Shown here one piece after another: positions 8,237 through 16,330 of a stretch of 64,000 nucleotides of DNA. Position 1 is the first letter of the stretch; each line of letters begins with the position of its first letter. Origin of the DNA: JAJNPS01 sp031378845 (GTDB lineage Bacteria; Pseudomonadota; Alphaproteobacteria; Rhodobacterales; Rhodobacteraceae); contig JANNES010000018.1 in assembly GCA_031378845.1 (NCBI GenBank), positions 62,001 to 126,000 of the forward strand. The letters run 5' to 3'. Below the pieces are notes generated by a model, which saw nothing but the letters and a program-made list of their open reading frames with translations, ran no database searches and was not told the origin of the DNA. The position numbers were made by a program, and so were the translations under genes.

Positions 8237-9094
8237 ATGATACCTGCGATCGACTCTCATCATCACTTCTGGGACCCTGAGCAGGGCGACTATCCTTGGA
8301 TGTCGGGGCCTGTGCTGCCGATCCGGCGCGTGTTTGCACCGCAGGATATGCGCCCGTCATTGGAACCAGCCGGTGTGCAAAAGACCGTGCTGGTGCAAAC
8401 CTGGTCCAGCCTCGATGAGTCCCGCGCGTTTTTGGCGCTGGCCGACACCACGGATTTCGTTTCCGGTGTGGTGGCGTGGGTCGATCTGACTGCACCGGAT
8501 GTGGGCGATGTGCTGGATGCCTTGCTGGCCGGGCCGGGGGGCAAATGGCTCGTGGGCATCCGCCATCAGGTGCATGACGAGGCCGATCCGCGATGGCTGT
8601 GCCGGTCGGATGTGCGGCGTGGTTTGCACGCGGTTGCGGCGCGCGGTCTGGTCTACGACCTCTTGATCCGTCCGCGTGAGATGGAGGCGGCGCTGGAAAC
8701 CGTGCGCGCCCTGCCGGGGTTGCGTTTTGTCATCGACCATATCGCCAAGCCCGAGATTGCCAAGAACGGCTTTGACCGCTGGGCTGCCTTGATGCGGCCT
8801 TTCGGGGCACAACCGCATGTGTGGTGCAAGCTGTCAGGTATGGTGACCGAAGCCGATTGGAGCAGTTGGACGCCTGACCAGATTGCACCCTACATCGCGG
8901 AAGTGCTGCGGATTTTCGGACCGCAACGCTGCATGATGGGTACGGACTGGCCGGTCAGCTTGCTTGCGTCCGACTACCTACGCACCGTCAATCTGGTGCG
9001 GGATGCGATTTCGACTTTGCCGCAGGCGGATCAGGGTGCGGTGCTTTGGGATGCCGCGAGCGACGCGTACCGATTGCGCGAGGGGCGTCTGTGA
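8237..9094 (+). CDS. Amidohydrolase-family sugar lactonase
   Basis: A 285-residue COG3618 amidohydrolase. This family contains L-fucono-1,5-lactonase and L-rhamnono-lactonase, which open the lactone made by the sugar dehydrogenase. The metal-binding start DSHHHFWDP (residues 5-13) is typical. Further family landmarks are VLVQTWSS, a GIRHQVHDE block, FVIDHIAKPEI and the late metal Asp in MMGTDWPVS. The open frame extends back to 8195 inside the mutarotase gene, so ATG 8237, two bases after that stop, is used. The next gene begins by GTGA overlap at its stop. Confidence 0.87.
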   Translation: MIPAIDSHHHFWDPEQGDYPWMSGPVLPIRRVFAPQDMRPSLEPAGVQKTVLVQTWSSLDESRAFLALADTTDFVSGVVAWVDLTAPDVGDVLDALLAGPGGKWLVGIRHQVHDEADPRWLCRSDVRRGLHAVAARGLVYDLLIRPREMEAALETVRALPGLRFVIDHIAKPEIAKNGFDRWAALMRPFGAQPHVWCKLSGMVTEADWSSWTPDQIAPYIAEVLRIFGPQRCMMGTDWPVSLLASDYLRTVNLVRDAISTLPQADQGAVLWDAASDAYRLREGRL

Positions 9095-10557
9095 GGCGAC
9101 TGGGCAACGCGACCCTTGGCCGGTTGCCCGATCATGTGGAGCGACCGCGCTATGATCGCACAAAGGTGCGGAGTGGCATCGTCCATTTGGGGGTTGGCGC
9201 ATTTCACCGTGCGCATCAGGCGGTCTTTACGGATGATTGTTTGACTGCAGGCGCGTTGAACTGGGGCATCGCCGCGGCGTCCTTGCGCAGTGCCGACACC
9301 CGTGATGCGTTGGCCCGGCAAGATGGGCTCTACACGCTGGCTCTGCGCGAGAACGATGTGCAGACCTTGCGGGTGATCGGCTCGATAGGGCCAATGTTTG
9401 TAGCAACCGAAGCTCCGGATGCGCTGCTGGCGGCCATGGCGGACCCCGCGGTGCGGATCGTGTCGCTGACGGTGACCGAAAAAGGCTACACCGCAAATGT
9501 TGCCGGTGGCGATCTGCGGCTTGATGATCCCGGCGTGCAGAATGATCTGGCGCACCCGCACAACCCGCAGACCGCGCTTGGCTTTGTCGCACAGGCTTTG
9601 GCGATGCGGCGTGCAGGGGGGATCAGGCCGTTCACCTTGCTGTCATGCGATAATCTGCCGGGCAATGGCCGACTGCTCCGCGGCGTTCTGACCCAATTCG
9701 CCGCGGCGCGCGATCCCGATTTTGGCCGCTATATTGCCGGTGAGGTCGCTTGCCCGTCGTGCATGGTCGACCGCATCGTGCCTGCCACAACCGATGCGGA
9801 CCGCGCCATGATTGCGGGCCGTTTGGGGATGCGCGACGCGTGGCCCGTGCTGGCCGAGCCGTTCTTTCAATGGGTGATCGAGGATCACTTCCCCAGCGGT
9901 CGCCCGGAATGGGAACGCTCTGGTGTCGAATTTGCCGCCGATGTGGCCCCCTTTGAGGAGATGAAGCTGCGGCTGCTGAACGGTGCGCATTCGACAATTG
10001 CGGCGATGGGGCGGGTTTCAGGTCATGCGACGGTTGCCCAGGCCATCGGCAATCCGGTGATCCGGGCCTTCATCATCGCTTATTGGGCCGAGGTGGCGCC
10101 GGTGATTGCACCGGGCATCGACGTTGCAGGCTACACCGCGCGGCTGCTGGCCCGCTTTGACAATACGGCCTTGCACCACAAGACGGAACAGATCGCGACG
10201 GATGCCAGCCTCAAGGTGCCACAGCGCATCATCACCCCTTTGCGCATGTTGATCGCGATGGGCCGTCCCGCTCCGTTGCTCGGCTTTGCTTTGGCGGCCT
10301 GGATCAGATCTTGCCAAGGCGCGGATGAGGCGGGAGCGGCGATGCCGCTGTCTGACCCGCAATTGCAGGGATGGCCTGGCCTGCCGGGGCCGCATGTTTC
10401 GGTGGCGGACACCGTGCGCGCCTTTGTCGGATTTGCTCCGGTGTTCGGGACGGGCCAAGGCGCTGGCCTTGCGTCTGCGTTGGACGCCGCCTTGACTGAT
10501 ATCCGCAACTTGGGCGTTCTGCCCGCAGCACAGACGCGGCTTGCTGCAGCAATCTGA
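9091..10557 (+). CDS. Mannitol dehydrogenase / fructuronate reductase family protein
   Basis: A 488-residue long-chain polyol dehydrogenase. The N-terminal NAD domain opens with GIVHLGVGAFHRAHQAVFTDD, the hallmark of this family, and the C-terminal domain carries the catalytic region near EMKLRLLNGAHST (Lys and Asn/His). Members oxidise mannitol, arabinitol or altronate, or reduce fructuronate. Which one applies here is not decidable from sequence. GTG 9091 overlaps the lactonase stop (GTGA) and is taken as the start, while the frame continues upstream without a start that makes sense. Together with the KDG-type kinase it could support a uronate or polyol branch of the regulon. Confidence 0.83.
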   Translation: MRRLGNATLGRLPDHVERPRYDRTKVRSGIVHLGVGAFHRAHQAVFTDDCLTAGALNWGIAAASLRSADTRDALARQDGLYTLALRENDVQTLRVIGSIGPMFVATEAPDALLAAMADPAVRIVSLTVTEKGYTANVAGGDLRLDDPGVQNDLAHPHNPQTALGFVAQALAMRRAGGIRPFTLLSCDNLPGNGRLLRGVLTQFAAARDPDFGRYIAGEVACPSCMVDRIVPATTDADRAMIAGRLGMRDAWPVLAEPFFQWVIEDHFPSGRPEWERSGVEFAADVAPFEEMKLRLLNGAHSTIAAMGRVSGHATVAQAIGNPVIRAFIIAYWAEVAPVIAPGIDVAGYTARLLARFDNTALHHKTEQIATDASLKVPQRIITPLRMLIAMGRPAPLLGFALAAWIRSCQGADEAGAAMPLSDPQLQGWPGLPGPHVSVADTVRAFVGFAPVFGTGQGAGLASALDAALTDIRNLGVLPAAQTRLAAAI

Positions 10558-10568
10558 AGGATTAGACG

Positions 10569-11540
10569 ATGACCCGCGCCCTTGGCACGACAGGATTGCA
10601 GCTTGGCGAACTGGGGTTTGGCGCTGCGGGGATTGGCGGGCTTTATCGCGCGATCGGGTACGAGGCGGCAACGGTGGCGATGCAAGCCGCTTGGGATGAA
10701 GGCATGCGATACTTCGATACCGCGCCCTACTATGGCCATGGCTTGTCAGAGCGCCGTCTGGGCGACTTTCTGCGCGACAAGTCGGGCTATGTGCTGTCGA
10801 CCAAGGTTGGCAAACTGTTGCGCGCGGTGCCGAAAGATCAGGTGCCCGACCGCGGCTTTGTGGATCCGCTGTCGTTCACGGTGGATTTCGACTATTCCTA
10901 TGACGCGATCATGCGCTCGTACGAGTTCAGTCTGGCCCGGCTGGGTCTGAACAAGATCGACATCCTTTATGTGCATGATCTGGAAAGACAGGGTCTGGGC
11001 GCGCAGTACGACGCCCATTTTGCCGCGTTCATGGATAGCGGTTTGAAGGCGCTGGATCAACTGAAGTCGCAAGGTGCGATTGCGGCCTATGGGCTTGGCG
11101 TCAACGAAGTGGCGGCGGTGCTGAATGTCATCGACCGCGCCCGGATCGACTGCCTGCTGCTGGCCGGACGCTACACGCTGCTGGATCGCACTGGTGCTGC
11201 CGACGTCATGCCGAAATGTCTGGCTGCAGGAATCGGGGTGGTGATCGGGGGTGTGTTCAACTCGGGCATTCTGGCGACCGGGGCGGTGCCCGGGGCACAT
11301 CACGATTACGGTCCCGCAAGTGCCGATGTTATTGCACGCGTGAACGCGATGGCAGCCGAGGCAACGCGGCAAGGCACCACTTTGCCCGCTGCCGCGATGC
11401 GGTTCGTTCTGGGTCACCCGGCCGTCGCGTCAGTGCTGATCGGGTCGGCCAAGGCCGGCAGTCTGACCCGCAACGCGGCCCTTTTGCGTGGTGTGCCTGC
11501 CCTTGATTGGGCCGCGTTTGATGCCTTGGCGATCTACTGA
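10569..11540 (+). CDS. Aldo/keto reductase, L-fucose (D-threo-aldose) dehydrogenase-like
   Basis: A 323-residue AKR-fold protein with the tetrad visible: Asp and Tyr in YFDTAPYYGHGLSE, Lys in STKVGK and His in DILYVHDLE. The long insert (PDRGFVDPLSFTVDFDYSYD) and overall arrangement match D-threo-aldose 1-dehydrogenases and pyridoxal 4-dehydrogenase-like enzymes. They oxidise L-fucose or similar aldoses at C1 to lactones with NAD(P). This fits the lactonase three genes earlier. It is the last gene before an internal promoter/operator region. Confidence 0.85.
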   Translation: MTRALGTTGLQLGELGFGAAGIGGLYRAIGYEAATVAMQAAWDEGMRYFDTAPYYGHGLSERRLGDFLRDKSGYVLSTKVGKLLRAVPKDQVPDRGFVDPLSFTVDFDYSYDAIMRSYEFSLARLGLNKIDILYVHDLERQGLGAQYDAHFAAFMDSGLKALDQLKSQGAIAAYGLGVNEVAAVLNVIDRARIDCLLLAGRYTLLDRTGAADVMPKCLAAGIGVVIGGVFNSGILATGAVPGAHHDYGPASADVIARVNAMAAEATRQGTTLPAAAMRFVLGHPAVASVLIGSAKAGSLTRNAALLRGVPALDWAAFDALAIY

Positions 11541-11592
11541 CGGGTTGCATCTTCAAGGCTTTTGGCGGGCGGCAAAGAGGGAAAGAAAACTG

Positions 11593-11620
11593 TTGCTTTA
11601 GATAACCAATATATTAGTAT
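11593..11620 (+). promoter_or_regulatory. Second copy of the operator, in front of the sugar ABC importer
   Basis: ACCAATATATTAGT at 11605-11618 differs by one base from the perfect palindrome at 6997-7010. A weak promoter can be drawn as TTGCTT (11593-11598), a 16-base spacer and TAGTAT (11615-11620), so the site would overlap the -10 box. The AT-rich site stands out from the GC-rich surroundings. It implies that the importer and the catabolic genes answer to the same regulator. Confidence 0.6.
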
Positions 11621-11662
11621 TGGAATCACGCCGAAAACGGCCTGTCCTCGGGAGGAATCCGC

Positions 11663-12688
11663 ATGAAGTTGATATCGAAAGCGGCCGCAGCGCTGCTGCT
11701 GTGCACTGCCGTCTCCGCGCCTGCATTCGCTGATCCGGCCACCAAAGTCGCGCTGGTTCCGGGCGGCCCACACCCTTATTTCGCCGCTTGGGAGCAAGCA
11801 GGCATGGATGCCATGAAAGAGTTTAATCTTGGCGCCGGTGACTACCGCGTTCCGGCCAAATGGGAACTGAGCCTGCAAAGCCAGTTGTTGGAAAGCCTGT
11901 TGACGCAGGGCTACAACTCGTTCCTGATTTTCCCCGGTGATGCCGTCGGCACCACATCGGTTGCCCAGGAACTGGTTGATAATGGCGGTCAGGTCATTGC
12001 GACCGCCGGTTGCCTGAAGGACCCGTCGCCTGCGCTGTTCTGCCTGGGCACGGACACCGGCAATTCGGCCTATCTGGGCACCAAAGAATTGATCCGCGTC
12101 ATGGGTGGCAAAGGCCGCATCGCGCACTTCACCGGGTTCCTGGTTGACCCGAATACGCAGCTTCGCATCGACGCCGTCCAAAGGGCCGCTGATGAAACCA
12201 ATGGCGCTGTAACCGTGGTTCAGGTCATTGCCGATATCGACGCGCCGCAGCCGGCGGAAGAAAAGATCAACGCCTATCTTGCGGCAAATGCGGCTGAGGT
12301 TGATGGCATTGTCACCACCGCCTGGGTTCCCGCTGTCGTCGCCTCAAACTCGCTGCGCAAAATTGGTGACAAGCGCATCAAGATGGTCGGGATCGACCAT
12401 GATGAAGTTGTGATCAAGGCGATTGCGGATGGTTTTGTCGACGGAACCATGCTGCAGAACCCCTATGGCCAAGGCTTCATTGGCTCCTATGTCCTGGACA
12501 AGCTGCGCTCGGGCTGCACGTTGAAAGACGACGCGCCTTGGAAGTCCAATGCCTTGACCACCAAGTTCGTCGACAGCGGCACGGTGTTCGTCGATGCGGC
12601 AAGCGCGCCGACCTATGTGAATGCGATGGTCGGGATCTCCAAAGACCTCAAGACCAGCATGGACACAGACTTCCTGGCTTGCCCGTAA
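11663..12688 (+). CDS. Sugar ABC transporter substrate-binding protein
   Basis: A 341-residue periplasmic binding protein of the ribose/rhamnose (Peripl_BP_4) type, with a signal peptide ending near residue 23 (APAFA). The mature chain begins TKVALVPGGPHPYF and alternates the two Rossmann-like lobes of this family (a GIVTTAW block, then VGIDHDEVV). GGGAGGA a few bases upstream is a strong ribosome-binding site. Two Cys pairs late in the chain may form disulfides. It starts the importer operon behind the shared operator. A strong hairpin after its stop probably raises its level above that of the permeases. Confidence 0.9.
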   Translation: MKLISKAAAALLLCTAVSAPAFADPATKVALVPGGPHPYFAAWEQAGMDAMKEFNLGAGDYRVPAKWELSLQSQLLESLLTQGYNSFLIFPGDAVGTTSVAQELVDNGGQVIATAGCLKDPSPALFCLGTDTGNSAYLGTKELIRVMGGKGRIAHFTGFLVDPNTQLRIDAVQRAADETNGAVTVVQVIADIDAPQPAEEKINAYLAANAAEVDGIVTTAWVPAVVASNSLRKIGDKRIKMVGIDHDEVVIKAIADGFVDGTMLQNPYGQGFIGSYVLDKLRSGCTLKDDAPWKSNALTTKFVDSGTVFVDAASAPTYVNAMVGISKDLKTSMDTDFLACP

Positions 12689-12714
12689 GACAAACTCCCT
12701 GTCTAATCGGCATT

Positions 12715-12749
12715 GTGGCGGCTGTTCCCCGTGGCAGCCGCCACGTTTT
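12715..12749 (+). terminator. Hairpin with T-tract between binding-protein and permease genes
   Basis: A 10-base-pair perfect stem (GTGGCGGCTG at 12715-12724 with CAGCCGCCAC at 12735-12744) with a 10-base loop is followed by G and TTTT. It looks like an intrinsic terminator that partly stops transcription, or a stabilising 3' structure. Such elements are common after binding-protein genes in importer operons, where excess binding protein is needed. Confidence 0.7.
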
Positions 12750-12777
12750 CTTCAACGATTTCAGATCAAAGTGACCC

Positions 12778-13815
12778 ATGAGCCACGTCTCGACCGAAGC
12801 TGACTCCTCCTTGCAGCGCGCGGCATCAGATGGCCGGTCTTCGAGTGGGTTGCGATTGCTTCTGAGCAACGAGTTTGGTCTCGCGGTTCTGATCGCCGTT
12901 ACGTTTTTGGTGTTTGCCGGAACGCTTGACGGGTTCACCTCGCCGTTCAGCCTGTTCACCATTGGCCGTCAGATCGGCATCGACACCATGATCGGACTTG
13001 CAATGATGGCGGTGATTGTCACCGGGGGCCTCGATCTTTCGGTCGGCGCGATTGGCGTCTGTTGCGCGATGGCCTTCGGCTGGCTGGTGCAGACTTTGGG
13101 GGTGCCCATCCTTCTTGCGATCCCCACAGCGGTTCTGTTCGGGGCCAGCCTTGGCTTTATCAACGGCTTTACCGTGGTGAAATCCGGCGTTCACAGCTTT
13201 ATCATCACCCTTGCCAGCATGAGCATCTTTTTCGGCGTGATGATCTTTTTGACCAAAGCCGCCGCCTTCAACGGCTTGCCGCCCGAAGTGCAGGCATTTG
13301 GCAAGATGAAATTCTTCAAGACGATCTCGCCGCTGCTGCTGATTTCGATCACGGTGTGCGCGGGCCTTGCGGTGTTTTACAAATTGACCTCGCTCGGCCG
13401 TCAGATGCTGGCTGCTGGCGCAAACCCGCGCGCAGCCGAGCTGTCGGGGATCCGCACCGGGCAGATCATTGTGGCCTGCCACATCTTGACCGGGGCCCTG
13501 GCCGCAATCGCCGGGCTGATGGTGACGGCGCGCACCGGGGCCTCGATCCCGTCGATGGCGGGGCATCTGGGGCAGGACTGGTTGCTGCCGGCCTTTCTGG
13601 CACCCGTGCTGGGTGGCACGCTTTTGTCCGGTGGGCGGGTGTCGGTGACCGGCACGTTGCTGGGTGCTGCTTTTGTGAACTTGATGACCTCTGGCCTGCT
13701 ACTCATGCGCGTGGGCGAGTTCTGGATCCTTGCCAGCCTTGGCATCATGTTGCTGGTGGCCGTTCTGGCAGACCGCGCCCGGCAGGTATTCCTGAAATCG
13801 CGGGGGATGATCTGA
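12778..13815 (+). CDS. Sugar ABC transporter permease
   Basis: A 345-residue inner-membrane permease of the RbsC/BPD_transp_2 family with about ten hydrophobic segments. The family motif TGGLDLSVGAIGV is near residue 82, and the GANPRAAELSGIRTG cytoplasmic segment is near residue 220, followed by a LGGTLLSGGRVSVTGTLLGA block. Its last base is the first base of the next gene (TGATG), so the two permeases are translationally coupled and probably heterodimerise. Confidence 0.9.
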   Translation: MSHVSTEADSSLQRAASDGRSSSGLRLLLSNEFGLAVLIAVTFLVFAGTLDGFTSPFSLFTIGRQIGIDTMIGLAMMAVIVTGGLDLSVGAIGVCCAMAFGWLVQTLGVPILLAIPTAVLFGASLGFINGFTVVKSGVHSFIITLASMSIFFGVMIFLTKAAAFNGLPPEVQAFGKMKFFKTISPLLLISITVCAGLAVFYKLTSLGRQMLAAGANPRAAELSGIRTGQIIVACHILTGALAAIAGLMVTARTGASIPSMAGHLGQDWLLPAFLAPVLGGTLLSGGRVSVTGTLLGAAFVNLMTSGLLLMRVGEFWILASLGIMLLVAVLADRARQVFLKSRGMI

Positions 13816-14813
13816 TGGCCGGCACGATGACAACCGACAGCGCCATGACGCGCGCCTTTGACAATGACTGGATCGGTCCGGGCATTGTCAGTCTGATCGC
13901 CGTCGTTGGGATCAGCATCTTTCAGCCTGCATTCCTGTCGTCTTTCAACATCTTTGTGCTGCTTTCGGCGATCTCGGTGAACATGGTCATTGCGCTGGGT
14001 CAGTTGGTGATCATCGGCCTTGGCCAGATGAACCTTGCCTTGGGCTCCATCGGCGGGCTGGTCGCGATCAGCTTTGTCGGTGTGATCGAACGCTTTGGCG
14101 TGCCCGTGCCCATCGCGCTGGCCTTTGCGCTTGGCATCGGCGTGGCGGCAGGCATGGCCAGCGGATACATCATCGCGCGCACGATGATTTCGGCCTTTAT
14201 CATCACCCTTGCGGGACTGCAGATTTTCAAGGGCATCAACCTTGGCATCACCGAGGCGCAGCCATTCTACGGCGTGCCGGAGGTGGTCAAGGCCTTTGGC
14301 ACCGGATCGGTCTTGGGGCCATTGCCATGGCTTGTGGTGCCAATGGTGATTGCCAGCGTCGGCATGTGGTATCTGTTCAACAAGATGCGGATCGGGCGGC
14401 ACATTCTGGCAATGGGGTGCAACCCGCACGCGGCGGAATTGTCGGGTATCGATCCCAAGGCAACGATCATCTGGGCGCATGCTCTGTCGGGTCTTCTGGC
14501 GGCGGTGGCAGGCGTAATGCTGGCGGCCAAGCTACAGATCGGTCAGCCGACGATTGGCGACGACTGGCTGATTTCGTCCTTTGCGGCCCCGGTCATCGGC
14601 GGCGCCGTGCTCAGCGGCGGGCGGGTTTCCGTTGGCGGCACGTTCTTTGGCGTCGTGATCATTGCGATCATCACGCAAGGGCTGGTGATGTTCAACATCG
14701 ACCCGTTCGTCGTGCAGATCGTGCTGGGCGCGCTGATCCTTTGGGCCGTCGCGATCAACCGGCTGCGCGAGGTGCGCATTGCCAAACTGCAGGCGCGGGG
14801 GGCTGTCGCGTGA
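13815..14813 (+). CDS. Sugar ABC transporter permease, second subunit
   Basis: A 332-residue RbsC-like permease, paralogous to the preceding one. It has the GLGQMNLALGSIGG counterpart of the L-D-L-S-V-G motif, the GCNPHAAELSGIDPK loop and the GGAVLSGGRVSVGGTFFG segment. The frame is open far upstream in another gene, so ATG 13815, overlapping the previous stop, is the start. Its stop overlaps the GTG start of the ATPase gene. Confidence 0.9.
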   Translation: MAGTMTTDSAMTRAFDNDWIGPGIVSLIAVVGISIFQPAFLSSFNIFVLLSAISVNMVIALGQLVIIGLGQMNLALGSIGGLVAISFVGVIERFGVPVPIALAFALGIGVAAGMASGYIIARTMISAFIITLAGLQIFKGINLGITEAQPFYGVPEVVKAFGTGSVLGPLPWLVVPMVIASVGMWYLFNKMRIGRHILAMGCNPHAAELSGIDPKATIIWAHALSGLLAAVAGVMLAAKLQIGQPTIGDDWLISSFAAPVIGGAVLSGGRVSVGGTFFGVVIIAIITQGLVMFNIDPFVVQIVLGALILWAVAINRLREVRIAKLQARGAVA

Positions 14814-16321
14814 CCGCCCTTCAGGTATCCCATGTCAGCAAATCCTTTCCCGGCGTGAAGGCGCTGAACGATGTGTCGATGACGATGACAGCGGGGTCCG
14901 TGCATGCGCTCTTGGGTGAAAACGGCGCGGGAAAATCAACGCTGATCAAGATCATCACCGGGATCTATCAGCCGGATGCCGGAACCGTCACGATGAACGA
15001 CGTGCCAGTACGCTTTGCCAATCTCAGGCAGGCGGCGGCGGGGGGCCTTGGCGTCGTGCACCAGGAACGCAACCTTGTGACGCGGTTTTCGGTGGGCGAA
15101 AACATCATGCTTGACCGGTTGGGGGCGCGGGCACTTTCGACGGTCGACTACACCGCGATTTATCGCGAGGCGGAGAAATGGCTCAAGCTGCTGGACCTTG
15201 ACGTGGACCCGCGCACTTCTGTGTCTCGGCTGTCGGTCGCACAGATGCAGCTGGTGGAAATCGGCAAGGCCTTGTCGCTGCAATCCAAGGTCTTGCTGCT
15301 GGATGAGCCAACCGCCTCGCTGACCCCCAATGAATCCACCGTGCTGTTTCGCATCCTGCGCCGCTTGCGTGATGATGGGGTGGCGATCGGCTTTGTCAGC
15401 CACAAGCTGGAAGAGGTGTTTGATATCTGCGACCGTGTGACCGTTTTGCGCGATGGCATCAACGCGTGCGATTCCGCGGATCTGACCAAACTCAATCGTG
15501 GTGATGTGGTGCAAATGATGATCGGCCGGGCAGAGCGGATCACCAAGCGCGCGCCCCGTCCGAAACCTGACGCCGCACCCTATCTGGAACTCATCGGTTA
15601 TGCGTCGGGGCTTGGTCACCGTGACATCGCCCTTAGCGTGCGACCGGGCGAGATTGTCGGGCTGTACGGCCTTGTGGGCGCTGGACGCAGCGAGCTGGCC
15701 AAAGCAATACTTGGCCTTTCCAAGCAGTTGTCCGGCGAGGTTAAAGTTGCGGGCAAGTCCGTGCACATCACCTCGGTGGCCGAGGCGCTGCACGGTCATG
15801 GCATCGGCTATGTCTCTGAGGATCGCAAGCAAGAGGGCCTGATCTTGCTCCATTCCGTGCTCGCGAATGGTGGCATCACGATCTGGCGCAAGCTTGCCAA
15901 CCGTCTGGGCTTTTTGCGCGACAGCACGGTCAACGCAGAGGTTGGTCCGGTGTTGCGGCGGCTGGAGCTTAAGACGCCGTCCGTCTATCAGACCATCGGC
16001 AACCTTTCGGGCGGCAATCAGCAAAAGGTGTCCGTCGCGAAATGGATCGCGGCGGGGGTCAAGCTGTTGATCATCGACGAGCCATCGGTTGGCATCGACA
16101 TCAAGACCAAAGCCTATCTGCACGATCTGATCCACGAGTTGGCCGGGCAGGGTACGGCCGTTCTGCTGATCACCTCCGACATGCCGGAAATGGTCGATGT
16201 GGCAGATCGGATCCTGGTGATGGACGGCTATCGCATCAAGGGCGGCGTCGAGAACGACCGCAAGTACGAGGCGGTATCCAAGGCCATCATGGGCTTCATT
16301 CACGGGCAAAAGGCAGCCTGA
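14810..16321 (+). CDS. Sugar ABC transporter ATP-binding protein with two ATPase domains
   Basis: A 503-residue RbsA/XylG-type protein made of two nucleotide-binding domains in tandem. The first has Walker A GENGAGKST, Walker B VLLLDEPTASL and switch FVSHKLEEV. Its signature region reads VSRLSVAQMQ rather than LSGGQ, as is usual in this family. The second has GLVGAGRSE in place of a classic Walker A, then LSGGNQQKVSVAKW, Walker B LLIIDEPSVGID and a LLITSDMPE switch that lacks the histidine. The GTG start overlaps the permease stop (GTGA). Confidence 0.9.
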   Translation: MTALQVSHVSKSFPGVKALNDVSMTMTAGSVHALLGENGAGKSTLIKIITGIYQPDAGTVTMNDVPVRFANLRQAAAGGLGVVHQERNLVTRFSVGENIMLDRLGARALSTVDYTAIYREAEKWLKLLDLDVDPRTSVSRLSVAQMQLVEIGKALSLQSKVLLLDEPTASLTPNESTVLFRILRRLRDDGVAIGFVSHKLEEVFDICDRVTVLRDGINACDSADLTKLNRGDVVQMMIGRAERITKRAPRPKPDAAPYLELIGYASGLGHRDIALSVRPGEIVGLYGLVGAGRSELAKAILGLSKQLSGEVKVAGKSVHITSVAEALHGHGIGYVSEDRKQEGLILLHSVLANGGITIWRKLANRLGFLRDSTVNAEVGPVLRRLELKTPSVYQTIGNLSGGNQQKVSVAKWIAAGVKLLIIDEPSVGIDIKTKAYLHDLIHELAGQGTAVLLITSDMPEMVDVADRILVMDGYRIKGGVENDRKYEAVSKAIMGFIHGQKAA

Positions 16322-16330
16322 GGAGGGCAG

